64,000 nt of DNA from JAHDHW01 sp963793295. GTDB lineage: Bacteria; Bacteroidota; Bacteroidia; Chitinophagales; Saprospiraceae. The stretch covers positions 124,001 through 188,000 of the forward strand of contig CAWBZX010000041.1 in the NCBI GenBank assembly GCA_963793295.1, read 5' to 3'. Positions 27,704-37,134 of this stretch are shown one piece after another; within the stretch, counting starts at the first letter, position 1, and every line of letters starts with the position of its first letter. The position numbers were made by a program, and so were the translations under genes. The notes below the pieces were generated by a model. It searched no databases and had not been told where the DNA came from. It saw nothing but the letters and a program-made list of their open reading frames with translations.

Positions 27704-29659
27704 TCATTTTAGTTTACTTTCAATTCTATTAAGCCTGGTTTTTGTTGAAGTTCCTGCTAAATCAATCCCGTCAGAGGTTTTTGCCTTCCGAACTGATGAA
27801 ATAAAGGTTTCAAGCTCTGTTTTATTTGCTTGCAAAGCTTTAGGGCTAGAATTCTCTAATACATAAATGGCCTGATAAATATTATTTAGGTAATCTTCAC
27901 TGATTTTACCTTTTAAACTCTCAAGTAATGCCGCAATCATTTTTGGGTCATTTTTAAATTTTCTTAATATATCATTAGTTGCTTTTTTCCTAACACTTTC
28001 CCTTTCTGAGAGTAAATTCTTTGAAATAGCACTACGCTCCTTGGCATTTTTTTCAATTTTCTTTATAGCATTCTCAAAGGATATTCCCGCCACTTGACTT
28101 AGGGCTGAAACGGATGCTAGCAGCTTTTCGTTTTCCTTTTTAATAGAATCTCTTGCACTTTCTAAATCATCACTTTTTTGTTGAATTGTATCCACTAAAT
28201 TTTCCAAATCATCCATCATAATTTCCAGTTGCTCAGATTTTTTACTCAGTTGCTGGGATTTAGCATTCGCATCCAACCATCCCCAAACAGCAATACCGGC
28301 CAAAATCGATAATAAAGTAATGACAGTAGTCAATCTTATAATTTTTAGCTTTCTCTCTTTTTGAATTCGCTCCTGCTCTTCTTCCTTCCTCTTTTGTTTT
28401 TGTTCTTCAATGGCCGCTATTTGTTCTTCTTTGATCCTCCTTTTTTCATAGGCTGCCAGGATCGGTTTGACCAAGGTGTCATGGCTGATTTCATAAGTAC
28501 GTCCGAGTCTGGTATCTTCCGGACGTATCAGTCGGCTTGAAAGTAATTTTTCCAGTAAATCATCACCAATATTATACGTTTCTTTGACAACAGCCTGTGC
28601 TACGCTGATTCGCCTTTTGTTGACGATGAGTCCTTCTTCCAGAAGCTTCCGGGCGGCCATTTGTTCTTCATCTGTACCGAGTAAAGCAACCTGGGTATTG
28701 TAATAATTTTTTAAAATTTCCCGGATGCCTTGTTCCTCGCCAAGGTAGTCTGGCGTGACCACCACATTTTTTTTCCCTTCAGCCTGTTCTTTTTTTACTT
28801 TCCTTTCGACATACTGGCAAATGATCTGCAACTGGAAGGATTCAATCTCTCCGAATTTATTGCTCAGTTCTTTTTGTATCTTTTCAATCGTCTCGGGAGC
28901 GTAGCTAAAGGGCGCGGTAATAAATTCATCTCCTTCCAAAGTTGCCGGTTTTTCAATAGCTTCTTTTGCCTGCTGGGTTTTCAGGGGTTTTAATTCAAAT
29001 CGATTTTGCAGAATAGCAGGAATTTCATGCCGAAGGGAGTGCAAGTTACTGATAAAGTCAGAGCGGATAGCGAAAACAATTTTGACATCCGGTGGCCGGA
29101 ACCAAGCCATTAATTCTTTGGTGCGTTGACTACGCGGAATCTCATTGAGCGCTTCTTCGATATCAGCGGGAAGCCGGTTATCGATCAAATCTCCAATATG
29201 AGAAGCCCATTCTTCCTTCACATCTTTGGGATGATTGAACAATTCCTCAAACTGGTCGAAAATCAATACTGGGGTTGCAGCTGCTCCATCAGGCGTTTTG
29301 AAAGATGAAGCTTTAACATATTCCCATATTTTATTACTGGTTTTATTGCCGAATTTTTCAAATAAAGCCTTATCTACAAAAGGCTCAAGGTCGCTTAAAA
29401 CTGAATTGGTGGGAGCAACAGACGTGTCTTGTAATCTGATGATAAGCGGGTAATAATGTTGTTTTAGCAACAACGGATCGACACCGGCTTTAAGCAAAGA
29501 GGTTTTTCCCAAACCTGATTTTCCAAAAAGGACCACCAGCGGTTTGATCTTGATTAGATTGTAGAGTTGGTCTATTTCTTTGCTGCGGCCATAAAAAAGG
29601 CGTTGATCGTCAGGTTCAAAGGAGCGTATTCCTGGGTATCGGTTTTTTCCTTGTGGCAT
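27704..29659 (-). CDS. nSTAND1-type NTPase with transmembrane helix and coiled-coil C-terminus
   Basis: 651 residues. The opening YPGIRSFEPDDQRLFYGR is the hallmark of the nSTAND1 group. Walker A is GKSGLGKTSLL (about 46-56), Walker B VLIFDQFEELF (about 130-140), and a sensor-like VFAIRSDF lies at about 205. A winged-helix-like region ends in TYEISHDTLVKPIL (about 400). Then come a charged linker, one membrane helix (TTVITLLSILAGIAVWGW, about 445-462), a coiled coil (about 470-515) and a helical HEAT-like end. STAND NTPases act as threat-sensing switches. Upstream of the SIR2-TIR gene in an apparent two-gene operon. Confidence 0.87.
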   Translation of the reverse strand: MPQGKNRYPGIRSFEPDDQRLFYGRSKEIDQLYNLIKIKPLVVLFGKSGLGKTSLLKAGVDPLLLKQHYYPLIIRLQDTSVAPTNSVLSDLEPFVDKALFEKFGNKTSNKIWEYVKASSFKTPDGAAATPVLIFDQFEELFNHPKDVKEEWASHIGDLIDNRLPADIEEALNEIPRSQRTKELMAWFRPPDVKIVFAIRSDFISNLHSLRHEIPAILQNRFELKPLKTQQAKEAIEKPATLEGDEFITAPFSYAPETIEKIQKELSNKFGEIESFQLQIICQYVERKVKKEQAEGKKNVVVTPDYLGEEQGIREILKNYYNTQVALLGTDEEQMAARKLLEEGLIVNKRRISVAQAVVKETYNIGDDLLEKLLSSRLIRPEDTRLGRTYEISHDTLVKPILAAYEKRRIKEEQIAAIEEQKQKRKEEEQERIQKERKLKIIRLTTVITLLSILAGIAVWGWLDANAKSQQLSKKSEQLEIMMDDLENLVDTIQQKSDDLESARDSIKKENEKLLASVSALSQVAGISFENAIKKIEKNAKERSAISKNLLSERESVRKKATNDILRKFKNDPKMIAALLESLKGKISEDYLNNIYQAIYVLENSSPKALQANKTELETFISSVRKAKTSDGIDLAGTSTKTRLNRIESKLK

Positions 29660-30110
29660 GTTTGTTTAAGATAATCTGATTCTCAATTAATAAGTTAGTT
29701 GTCTGTTTACTACAGATTAAAATAAAATTAGATATTTTCTTAGAATTTGTATGCATTTTAGTACAAATTAATTGAAATCGTAATGTTTCCAGATTTTAAT
29801 CTCGTCCCCTCAAAAGTGGTATTGATCGAAATAAGCAGGAAGGAAGTGCGAATTTGCACCGCTATTGTCGCATTTTAAATGTTTATCTGTAATTTTACAA
29901 CTTTACAAAAGATCATTAAGAGTATTTTTAAAGTTAATCCTTCTGTTAATATGAACGCCTTTCTTCACCACTCTTCAGCTATTTTTCACCACGTACTTTC
30001 CAAGTATGTGGTTCAAAATGAGCTTTGATTGGCTGTGAAATCCATTTCATATTATTCAAAAAACTAAATTTAAACATACTCTAAACGAAAACATACAGCG
30101 CTCCCAACTA
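29660..30110. other. Intergenic region between the nSTAND1 and ECF sigma genes
   Basis: 451 nt separating divergent genes, so both promoters must lie here. I see only an imperfect palindrome GTGCGAATTTGCAC near 29848 and AT-rich sequence. No reading frame or RNA gene was recognised. Confidence 0.5.
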
Positions 30111-30686
30111 ATGTCCACTGAATCCTCTGAAAACTTTGCTGCGCGATTACAAACTGGCGATGAAGACGCTTTCCAGGCGATTTTTCATCAATTTTATGTT
30201 CCGGTTTGTAAAGCGGTTCAACGATTTATCCGGGATAAGGGAATCGTAGAGGATTTGGCGCAGGATATTTTTGTACGCTTGTGGGAGCGGCGCGAACAGA
30301 TCAATATTACAACATCTCTGGGAGCTTACCTCCATCGCATGGCCGTCAATGAAGCATTGACCTACCTTCGCAGGCAAAAGAAATTCCAAACCAACGATAT
30401 CGCTGAGTCAGACTTCAAAGCTAATGAACATAGCACTGATCAAGTATTGGCAGGAAATGAATTAAAATCCAATATCTCGGCAGCTATTAGTCAGCTTCCT
30501 CCACGGTGCCAGACCATTTTCAAAATGAGTCGTTATGAAGAAATGACTTACAAACAAATTGGTGAGCAACTGGATATTTCAGTGAAAACAGTAGAAAATC
30601 AGATGGGCAAGGCTCTGAAAATATTACGAGGTTTGTTGGAAAACTACCTTCATTGGCTGGTTTTGTGTATCTGTACTTTTATGTAA
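30111..30686 (+). CDS. ECF-family RNA polymerase sigma factor
   Basis: 191 residues. Region 2 is at about 20-85 (DEDAFQAIFHQFYVPV, DLAQDIFVRLWERRE), region 4 at about 120-175 (AISQLPPRCQTIFKMSRYEEMTYKQIGEQLDISVKTVENQM). This is the Bacteroidota expansion type that usually partners with a FecR anti-sigma and TonB receptors, which are directly downstream here. An odd hydrophobic tail (LVLCICTFM) follows region 4. Confidence 0.94.
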   Translation: MSTESSENFAARLQTGDEDAFQAIFHQFYVPVCKAVQRFIRDKGIVEDLAQDIFVRLWERREQINITTSLGAYLHRMAVNEALTYLRRQKKFQTNDIAESDFKANEHSTDQVLAGNELKSNISAAISQLPPRCQTIFKMSRYEEMTYKQIGEQLDISVKTVENQMGKALKILRGLLENYLHWLVLCICTFM

Positions 30687-30781
30687 AAGAATGAATTGTT
30701 GAGATTTTATTTAAAAAAAATAATACGGGATAGGGGGAGGTTGAGAAAATAGCATCAAGTAAATAGAAAAGGGTTTTTAAA

Positions 30782-31786
30782 ATGGATGACAAGTTTCTTT
30801 ATTTAACTTCAAATTACCTGACCGGCGAGATCACCCTTGCGGAAAAGGAAGAGCTGTTTGCCTGGGTAAACCAGTCTGAAGAGAATAAAGAAGCATTTGA
30901 GGAAATGCAGGAACTCTGGAAACTCAGCGGTGATATTGAGGAAGATTTTGATACTGATATTTCGGTGGCCTGGGATAAAGTGGCAAAGAGAACGTTAAAA
31001 AAAGAAGCAAAGATTATTCGTTACCCCTGGAGCAGGCAACTTTTACGAATTGCAGCTGTCATTTTAATGGTAGTTGGAGCTTATTGGCTGATGGACAATT
31101 GGACTCAGAAAGCTAAGGACATTGTTTATCATACAGCAGCAAGTGAAAAGACGCAAATTACGCTTCCTGATGGCAGTGAGGTTTGGCTCAACGAAAATAC
31201 GAAAATCACTTTTGATGAAAAATTTGAACCGCGTGTTGTGCGCCTTGAAGGAGAAGCCTTTTTTAAAGTAGAACATTTGACAGAAGATCAACCTTTTGAA
31301 ATAATGAGTGGAGATACAAAAACGATGGTTTTAGGAACCTCTTTTAATGTTCGGGCTTATCCGGAGGAGCAGCGCGTAGAAGTAACCGTTGAAACCGGGA
31401 AAGTGGCTTTTGAAAAAACGGTAGAAAAAGAAGAGTCACAGGAAAAAGCAGCAAAAGTGTTATTAATTGCCGGAGATTCGGGATTTTTTGACAAAGTAGA
31501 ACGTTCTATTATTAAGGAAGAAGCGAAAAATGAAAACGCAGATTCCTGGAAGACGGGGCAATTGACTTTCGAGAATACAGAGTTGCGGGAAGTCAAAGAA
31601 GTTTTAGAACGCTATTTTGATATAAAAATCAATACTTCTGACGAAAAAATCTTGAATTGCCACTTTACCGGCGTATATCAAAAACCGGAGCTTGATCAGA
31701 TTTTGGAAGTTTTGAAATTTTCTCTGAATGTTGAAATAGAAAAAGGACAGAACGAATTTATCCTTTCGGGAGAAGGTTGTAACTGA
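30782..31786 (+). CDS. FecR-type anti-sigma factor
   Basis: 334 residues: N-terminal cytoplasmic anti-sigma region (to about 80), one membrane helix (about 88-105, RIAAVILMVVGAYWLM), periplasmic FecR domain (EKTQITLPDGSEVWLNENT... GEAFFKVEHLTEDQPFEI) and a DUF4974 C-terminus (LTFENTELREVKEVLERYF). It holds the ECF sigma inactive until signalled through an outer membrane transducer. 95 nt after the sigma gene. Confidence 0.93.
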   Translation: MDDKFLYLTSNYLTGEITLAEKEELFAWVNQSEENKEAFEEMQELWKLSGDIEEDFDTDISVAWDKVAKRTLKKEAKIIRYPWSRQLLRIAAVILMVVGAYWLMDNWTQKAKDIVYHTAASEKTQITLPDGSEVWLNENTKITFDEKFEPRVVRLEGEAFFKVEHLTEDQPFEIMSGDTKTMVLGTSFNVRAYPEEQRVEVTVETGKVAFEKTVEKEESQEKAAKVLLIAGDSGFFDKVERSIIKEEAKNENADSWKTGQLTFENTELREVKEVLERYFDIKINTSDEKILNCHFTGVYQKPELDQILEVLKFSLNVEIEKGQNEFILSGEGCN

Positions 31787-31803
31787 TTTTATAAAAAACA
31801 AAA

Positions 31804-33603
31804 ATGTTGAAACCTGCTATTATATCATTACTTTTTTGCTTTAGCGGTTTGGTGCTTCGAGCCCAATCAGCTGAGATGGATCGGATTGTGACACTCGAGT
31901 ATTCGAACGTGCAATTGGGTGATGTTCTGGCAGATATCAGCAGAACATATAATGTATTTTTTGCTTACAGCAATGATTATATTTCCCTTGAACAACGAAT
32001 CAATTTTAAGGTCAGAAGAAAACCGCTTTCAGAAGCACTGGGTCAATTGTTTGAAGATATTTCTGTTGATTACACCAGCATTGGCAATCAGATTGTTTTG
32101 AAACGCAGCGAATCAACCAAACAGATTAATAAAAATGAAGCACCTCAGCCTGCTAATGATGATAACTTCTATGGCATGGATGGGAATATCGGAAATAATG
32201 GAGATTTTACAGCATCTGTTGAAGACGTTGAATTGCTTGATCCTATCGATCGGGAAAGTATCCCCTTAATGGCAAGGCCTTATGAATGGAGTCAGCAGGA
32301 TTATGAAATTCAATACGCTCCTTTACTCCAACCTCAGTACGTTGAAAAAGAACCCTTTATAAAAGCCCAGGTTTCATTAGTACCGTCGCTTGGTACAAAC
32401 GGGAGAAAAAGTGAAGAGGAAACCAATAATGTTTCATTCAACTTTATCAGTGGAAGAAACGGTGGAGTGGATGGTGTTGAAATTGGTCTGATGACCAATC
32501 ACGTGAAAAATGATGTAAAAGGAGTTCAGGTAGCTGGACTGGTAAATACGGTTGGAGGGAATGTTGGAGAAAGCCGGTTTACCAATGACGAAGGAAAACG
32601 CATGCCAGGGGTTCAGGCTGCCGGCTTGGTCAATGTTGCTGATAATGTCAACGCAGTGCAACTTGCCGGTTTAGTCAATGTGACTAAAGGACACTTTGAC
32701 GGTGTACAGCTTGCAGGACTGATTAATTCTGTTGGCGATGATATTGGAAGTAGCCGTTTGGATAGTATCACTTCAAAATATTCACCGGGTGTGCAGCTTG
32801 CCGGATTGGTTAATGTCGGCAAAAATGTCAATGCCGTTCAGGTCGCTGGTCTGGTCAATGTTTCAAAAAGAAACTTTTCCGGAGTACAGATCGCAGGTAT
32901 TGGAAATAATGTATCGAGTGATGGCAATGGTGTTCAGGTTGCAGGATTATATAATGTAAATGGCGGAGATGGACAATCACAATTAGCTGGTTTAACGAAT
33001 ATTGCGGATGATATCAAAGGATCGCAAATCAGCGCCATTTTTAATAAGGCCAAAAGAGTGGATGGGGTGCAGATTGGATTGATCAATGTTTGCGATACCA
33101 CCAGCGGTGGATCCATAGGTTTGATCAATATTGTTAAAAAAGGCTACAATCGTTTTGAAGTGGCTGGAAATATAACGTTGGGCGCTCAAGGAGCTTTAAA
33201 ATTTGGCAGTTACAAATTTTACAACATCATCCAGGGAAGCAAGAAGATTTCAAAACCAGGTTGGTCCTTGGGCTATGGCATTGGAACCGCAGCTATTCTC
33301 AGTGAAAAAACCTTACTTAATTTTGAATTGATTGCCAGCCATGTGAATGAAGGAAATAGCTGGACCAATAAACTGAATTTGCTCAGCCAATTTAGGATAG
33401 CTGCTGAAGTCAAAATAGGCAAACGGTTTAGCTTTTTTGGAGGGCCAACTTTTAATATCATGTTTTCTGATCTTTATGATCCGGACACGGGCGAGTATGG
33501 CAGTTCAATTGTGCCTTATACCATTTATGTTAACAATAAGAATGGAACGAATCAAACAGATATAAAAATGTGGATTGGCTTTAATGCCGGACTGCGATTT
33601 TAA
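31804..33603 (+). CDS. STN-domain protein with surface-repeat (LA_2272-like) body
   Basis: 599 residues: signal peptide (to RAQS), then an STN/secretin short N-terminal domain (about 25-100: VTLEYSNVQLGDVLADISRTYNV), the module that in FecA-type receptors contacts FecR. After a variable linker comes a tandem array of ~25-residue units with core GVQVAGLVNV (about 220-440), resembling LA_2272/LA_2273 surface repeats, and a beta-rich barrel-like end. The coupling of an STN signalling domain to this repeat body rather than to a TonB plug and barrel is unusual. 17 nt after the FecR gene, same operon. Confidence 0.82.
   Translation: MLKPAIISLLFCFSGLVLRAQSAEMDRIVTLEYSNVQLGDVLADISRTYNVFFAYSNDYISLEQRINFKVRRKPLSEALGQLFEDISVDYTSIGNQIVLKRSESTKQINKNEAPQPANDDNFYGMDGNIGNNGDFTASVEDVELLDPIDRESIPLMARPYEWSQQDYEIQYAPLLQPQYVEKEPFIKAQVSLVPSLGTNGRKSEEETNNVSFNFISGRNGGVDGVEIGLMTNHVKNDVKGVQVAGLVNTVGGNVGESRFTNDEGKRMPGVQAAGLVNVADNVNAVQLAGLVNVTKGHFDGVQLAGLINSVGDDIGSSRLDSITSKYSPGVQLAGLVNVGKNVNAVQVAGLVNVSKRNFSGVQIAGIGNNVSSDGNGVQVAGLYNVNGGDGQSQLAGLTNIADDIKGSQISAIFNKAKRVDGVQIGLINVCDTTSGGSIGLINIVKKGYNRFEVAGNITLGAQGALKFGSYKFYNIIQGSKKISKPGWSLGYGIGTAAILSEKTLLNFELIASHVNEGNSWTNKLNLLSQFRIAAEVKIGKRFSFFGGPTFNIMFSDLYDPDTGEYGSSIVPYTIYVNNKNGTNQTDIKMWIGFNAGLRF
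32521..33130 (+). repeat. Intragenic tandem repeats encoding GVQxAGLVN units
   Basis: About ten degenerate copies of a segment encoding (N/D)GVQ(V/L)AGLVN with variable spacers, inside the STN-domain gene. Nucleotide copies have diverged, so it is a protein-level repeat. Confidence 0.8.
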
Positions 33604-33804
33604 ACAGTGATCATAAGTAAAAAAACCTAATTCGAAGAAAAAAGACTTCTTGTCGATTTAAATTTTTAATACCTTTTTCTTACCAGATATTGCGAATTAT
33701 TATAGCTGAAAAGTCAGCTATGTTTAGCGTTATTGTTATGCCTGTTAATGCTGAAAATAGAATAAAAATATTTAAAGAATCATTAAAAATAAAAACCTTA
33801 TAAA

Positions 33805-34407
33805 ATGAAAAACTTGATATTATTTTTTGCGCTTTTTTTAAGCAGCCTTACCCTTTTTGGTCAACAGCAAGAAACCCTTTTTGGGAAATCAAATGTAGTT
33901 GGTGCTTTTGGTGGGCCTATAGTAGAATACAATTTTGCCAATAACAACACCCAGGTTTCTGTTGGCGGCGGTGGCGCCGTGATTATTGGCGACTTTTTTC
34001 TGGGTGGTTACGGTATGGGAACAACCAACCCATCCTGGATTGATAATGTTGATCCTTTTAAAGTCGAATTGGGGCATGGGGGATTTTGGATTGGAGGAAC
34101 TTTTCCATCTCACAAATTAGTACATTTCTTTTCAAGCGCTAAAATTGGCTGGGGCGCTGTGAACATCAGATTTTATGACGACAATGTCCGCATTGATGAC
34201 AATGTATTTGTCCTTGAACCCGAAGCAGGTGTTGAATTGAACATCTTCCGTTGGTTTAGAATCGCAGCCACCGCTAATTATCGTTGGGTAGATGGAATCA
34301 ACCCTGCAATTACTGGAGTTGACCGGAATTATTACAATGGTTTTGGTGCCAATCTGACTTTCCGTTTTGGAGGTTTTGGAAACAACTGGCAGAAGTGGGA
34401 CGATTAA
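33805..34407 (+). CDS. Small outer membrane beta-barrel-like protein
   Basis: 200 residues with a signal peptide (MKNLILFFALFLSSLTLFGQ). The mature part alternates Gly/aromatic strands (VGAFGGPIVEYNF, GGGGAVIIGDFFLGGYGMG, FGANLTFRFGGFGNNWQKWDD). The LEPEAGVELNIFRWFRIAATANYRWV segment resembles a short OmpA-like barrel. No specific family identified. Part of the ECF locus by position and strand. Confidence 0.75.
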   Translation: MKNLILFFALFLSSLTLFGQQQETLFGKSNVVGAFGGPIVEYNFANNNTQVSVGGGGAVIIGDFFLGGYGMGTTNPSWIDNVDPFKVELGHGGFWIGGTFPSHKLVHFFSSAKIGWGAVNIRFYDDNVRIDDNVFVLEPEAGVELNIFRWFRIAATANYRWVDGINPAITGVDRNYYNGFGANLTFRFGGFGNNWQKWDD

Positions 34408-34605
34408 TCCCATCGCCACCTGGATAAATATGGTTTTGCCGGATCCTGAAAAATGTAAAATCCGCTAAATCCGGTCGCTATTTTTTAACTTAAAAAAGAG
34501 TCTTATTCCCTTTTTTAAATCGCTAAAGCTACGTGCTTTAGTACTGGAATCCTTTTTCTTTTTAAAAACTGAAATTTATATTAAAACTCTGAAAACAGTT
34601 GAATA

Positions 34606-36987
34606 ATGAAAACATGCTTAATAATAGTTTGGAGCCTGGCATTTAATTTTATTGCTCAATCTAACATCGCTCAAACGCATACCCAGACAATTAAAGGTAC
34701 GATCACGGATAAAGACTCAAAAATGCCTTTGATAGGAGCAAATGTCTCCATAAAATCTCTTCCTCAGGTTGTCGGAGCAAGTACAGATATAGAAGGATTT
34801 TTTAGAATAAACGATATTCCAATTGGAAGGCACGATATTGAAATCAGCTACCTGGGGTATGAACCAATGGTTCTAAACGCTTTGTTGCTCACCTCAGGAA
34901 AGGAACTGGTTTTGAATATCGAGTTGATAGAATCAGCGATAAGTTTGGAAACTGCAGTCGTTGTCGCTGAATACGACAAAACAAAAACGATCAATGATAT
35001 GGCGACGGTGAGTGCCCGTTCTTTTTCGGTTGAAGAAACAAGCCGTTATGCATCGAGCTTTTATGATCCGGCAAGGATGGCGCAAAACTATGCCGGGGTA
35101 ACTGTCGCCGGAGGTAACGGAGACCTGTTCAATGGAATAGTCGTTCGCGGAAATTCGCCAAGCGGAGTACTCTGGCGGCTCGAAGGGATTGAAATTCCGA
35201 ATCCCAATCACTTTGGTTCGCTGGGAAGTTCCGGAGGAGCGATCAGCATGTTGAGCAGCAGCACACTGAGTAATTCCGATTTTTATACCGGCGCTTTTCC
35301 TTCTGAATTCGGAAATGCCATTTCCGGCGTTTTTGATCTCAACATGCGTAGCGGGAATAGTGATAAACGCGAGTATTCATTTATGCTTGGAGCCTTAGGC
35401 GTTGAAGCAGCAATAGAAGGGCCTTTTAGTAAAAATTCAAATGCGTCCTATTTGATCAATTATCGCTATTCGACGCTGGCAGCTTTGAGTGTTATCGGCC
35501 TCAATCCTGTTGGAGATGTTCTGCCGGAATATCAGGATTTATCTTTTAAAATAAATGTTCCAACAGAAAAAGCAGGTGTTTTTTCGCTTTTTGGACTGGC
35601 AGGAAAAAACAGGGCTTATTACGAACCGACCGCAGACTCTTTGATCTGGGAAAGCGATGACGATAAATGGGGTTTTGAAGAACGGCAAAAAGTCGCAACG
35701 ATTGGTTTGTCTCATAAGTTTATTTTGACAGACAACAGTTATTTGAAGACCGTTTTGTCTGGTTCGTATAACCAATACGAAGAGGAAGATTATTGGCTGG
35801 ACCGCGAGAATAACTATAAAAAAATGGTTGACTTAACTTCCACATTCGATGACAAAGTTTTACGATTGTCGAGTACGTATACTAATAAAATTAATGCTAA
35901 AAATACCGTGCGGGCCGGCGTAATTATCAGCCAGATGGATTTTGATTTCAAGTTTAAAGAAACCGATGAGGACACTCTGCGGATTTATCTTGACAATCGT
36001 GGCGCCGCACAAATGATTCAGGCATTTGGCCACTGGAAATATCGAATCAGTGAAGACTGGACCCTAAACACCGGTTTGCATTATACATTATTTACTTTGA
36101 ATAATAACTATTCAATCGAGCCTCGTGCTGGCATTCAATGGCAGTTTTCGCCAAAGCAGACCCTAAGTGCAGCTCTGGGATTACACAGTAAACCGGAACA
36201 TGTTTCCTTTTATTTTATTGAAAATACATTGCCGGGAGGAGAACGAATTGCTCCAAATAAAGACCTCGATATGACCAAATCTTTGCATGCGGTCTTGGGG
36301 TATGATCATTTGTTAGGAAAAAATTTACACCTTAAAACGGAGTTATATTTTCAACACCTTTATGACGTTCCAATTGAAAAGGAATTGGGATCAAAAGGCT
36401 CGATAATTAATGCTCAGGATATTTGGGATGTCATCGGGGCAACGGAAGCATCCAATGATGGAACTGCCAGAAATTATGGCATTGACCTTACCCTGGAAAA
36501 ATTCTTTGCCAATGACTATTATTTTTTAATAACGGGTTCTCTTTTCGAATCAAAATTTACACCTCAGGATGGAAAAGAATACAACACGCGATACAATTCC
36601 AATTATCAGCTGAACCTGCTGAGCGGTAAGGAATTTAAAGTCGGTAAAAAGAAAAATAATATCATTGGTCTGAATGGCAAATTTCTGATTGCAGGTGGAA
36701 ACCGATTAACACCAATCGATTTTGAAGCATCTCAATTAAAAGGAGAAACGGTATTTTACGAAGATTTGCTTTATAGTGAACAAGCAAAAACTTACTATCG
36801 ATTTGACATTGGCGTGAGCTACAAAATAAATAAAAAGAAAGCAACGCACACCATCATGCTTGACATCCAAAATGTTACGAACCACCAAAATGTCTACTTT
36901 GAAGTTTATGACAGCGATACAAATGCCATCAAAACGTATTATCAAACCGGACTCTTTCCAAATTTTAATTACAGAATCGAATTTTAA
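34606..36987 (+). CDS. TonB-dependent receptor with carboxypeptidase-regulatory domain
   Basis: 793 residues: signal peptide, CarboxypepD_reg-like domain (about 25-115: IKGTITDKDSKMPLIGANVSI), plug domain (about 130-240, with GNGDLFNGIVVRGNSPSGVLWRLEGIEIPNPNHF), then the barrel to the C-terminal phenylalanine (FPNFNYRIEF). It imports an unknown ligand across the outer membrane using TonB. Its position after sigma/FecR/STN genes suggests it is the regulated transporter. Confidence 0.93.
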   Translation: MKTCLIIVWSLAFNFIAQSNIAQTHTQTIKGTITDKDSKMPLIGANVSIKSLPQVVGASTDIEGFFRINDIPIGRHDIEISYLGYEPMVLNALLLTSGKELVLNIELIESAISLETAVVVAEYDKTKTINDMATVSARSFSVEETSRYASSFYDPARMAQNYAGVTVAGGNGDLFNGIVVRGNSPSGVLWRLEGIEIPNPNHFGSLGSSGGAISMLSSSTLSNSDFYTGAFPSEFGNAISGVFDLNMRSGNSDKREYSFMLGALGVEAAIEGPFSKNSNASYLINYRYSTLAALSVIGLNPVGDVLPEYQDLSFKINVPTEKAGVFSLFGLAGKNRAYYEPTADSLIWESDDDKWGFEERQKVATIGLSHKFILTDNSYLKTVLSGSYNQYEEEDYWLDRENNYKKMVDLTSTFDDKVLRLSSTYTNKINAKNTVRAGVIISQMDFDFKFKETDEDTLRIYLDNRGAAQMIQAFGHWKYRISEDWTLNTGLHYTLFTLNNNYSIEPRAGIQWQFSPKQTLSAALGLHSKPEHVSFYFIENTLPGGERIAPNKDLDMTKSLHAVLGYDHLLGKNLHLKTELYFQHLYDVPIEKELGSKGSIINAQDIWDVIGATEASNDGTARNYGIDLTLEKFFANDYYFLITGSLFESKFTPQDGKEYNTRYNSNYQLNLLSGKEFKVGKKKNNIIGLNGKFLIAGGNRLTPIDFEASQLKGETVFYEDLLYSEQAKTYYRFDIGVSYKINKKKATHTIMLDIQNVTNHQNVYFEVYDSDTNAIKTYYQTGLFPNFNYRIEF

Positions 36988-37134
36988 AAAAAGAAGTGAA
37001 ATGAAATAGGGGGGATGAATAAAATTATGCGTCATTAAAGTAGAAAAGGAGAACGGAAAAAAGTTTCCACTAACTCATATCTTACTAACTAAATAACAAA
37101 CCAATTAACAATCATTTTAAAAAAACAAAAAATC

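Noticed and set aside
32521..33130. CRISPR-like or DNA-level tandem repeat
   Set aside because: The periodicity is in protein (GVQVAGLVN units) within an intact gene; spacers are coding and the nucleotide repeats are diverged.
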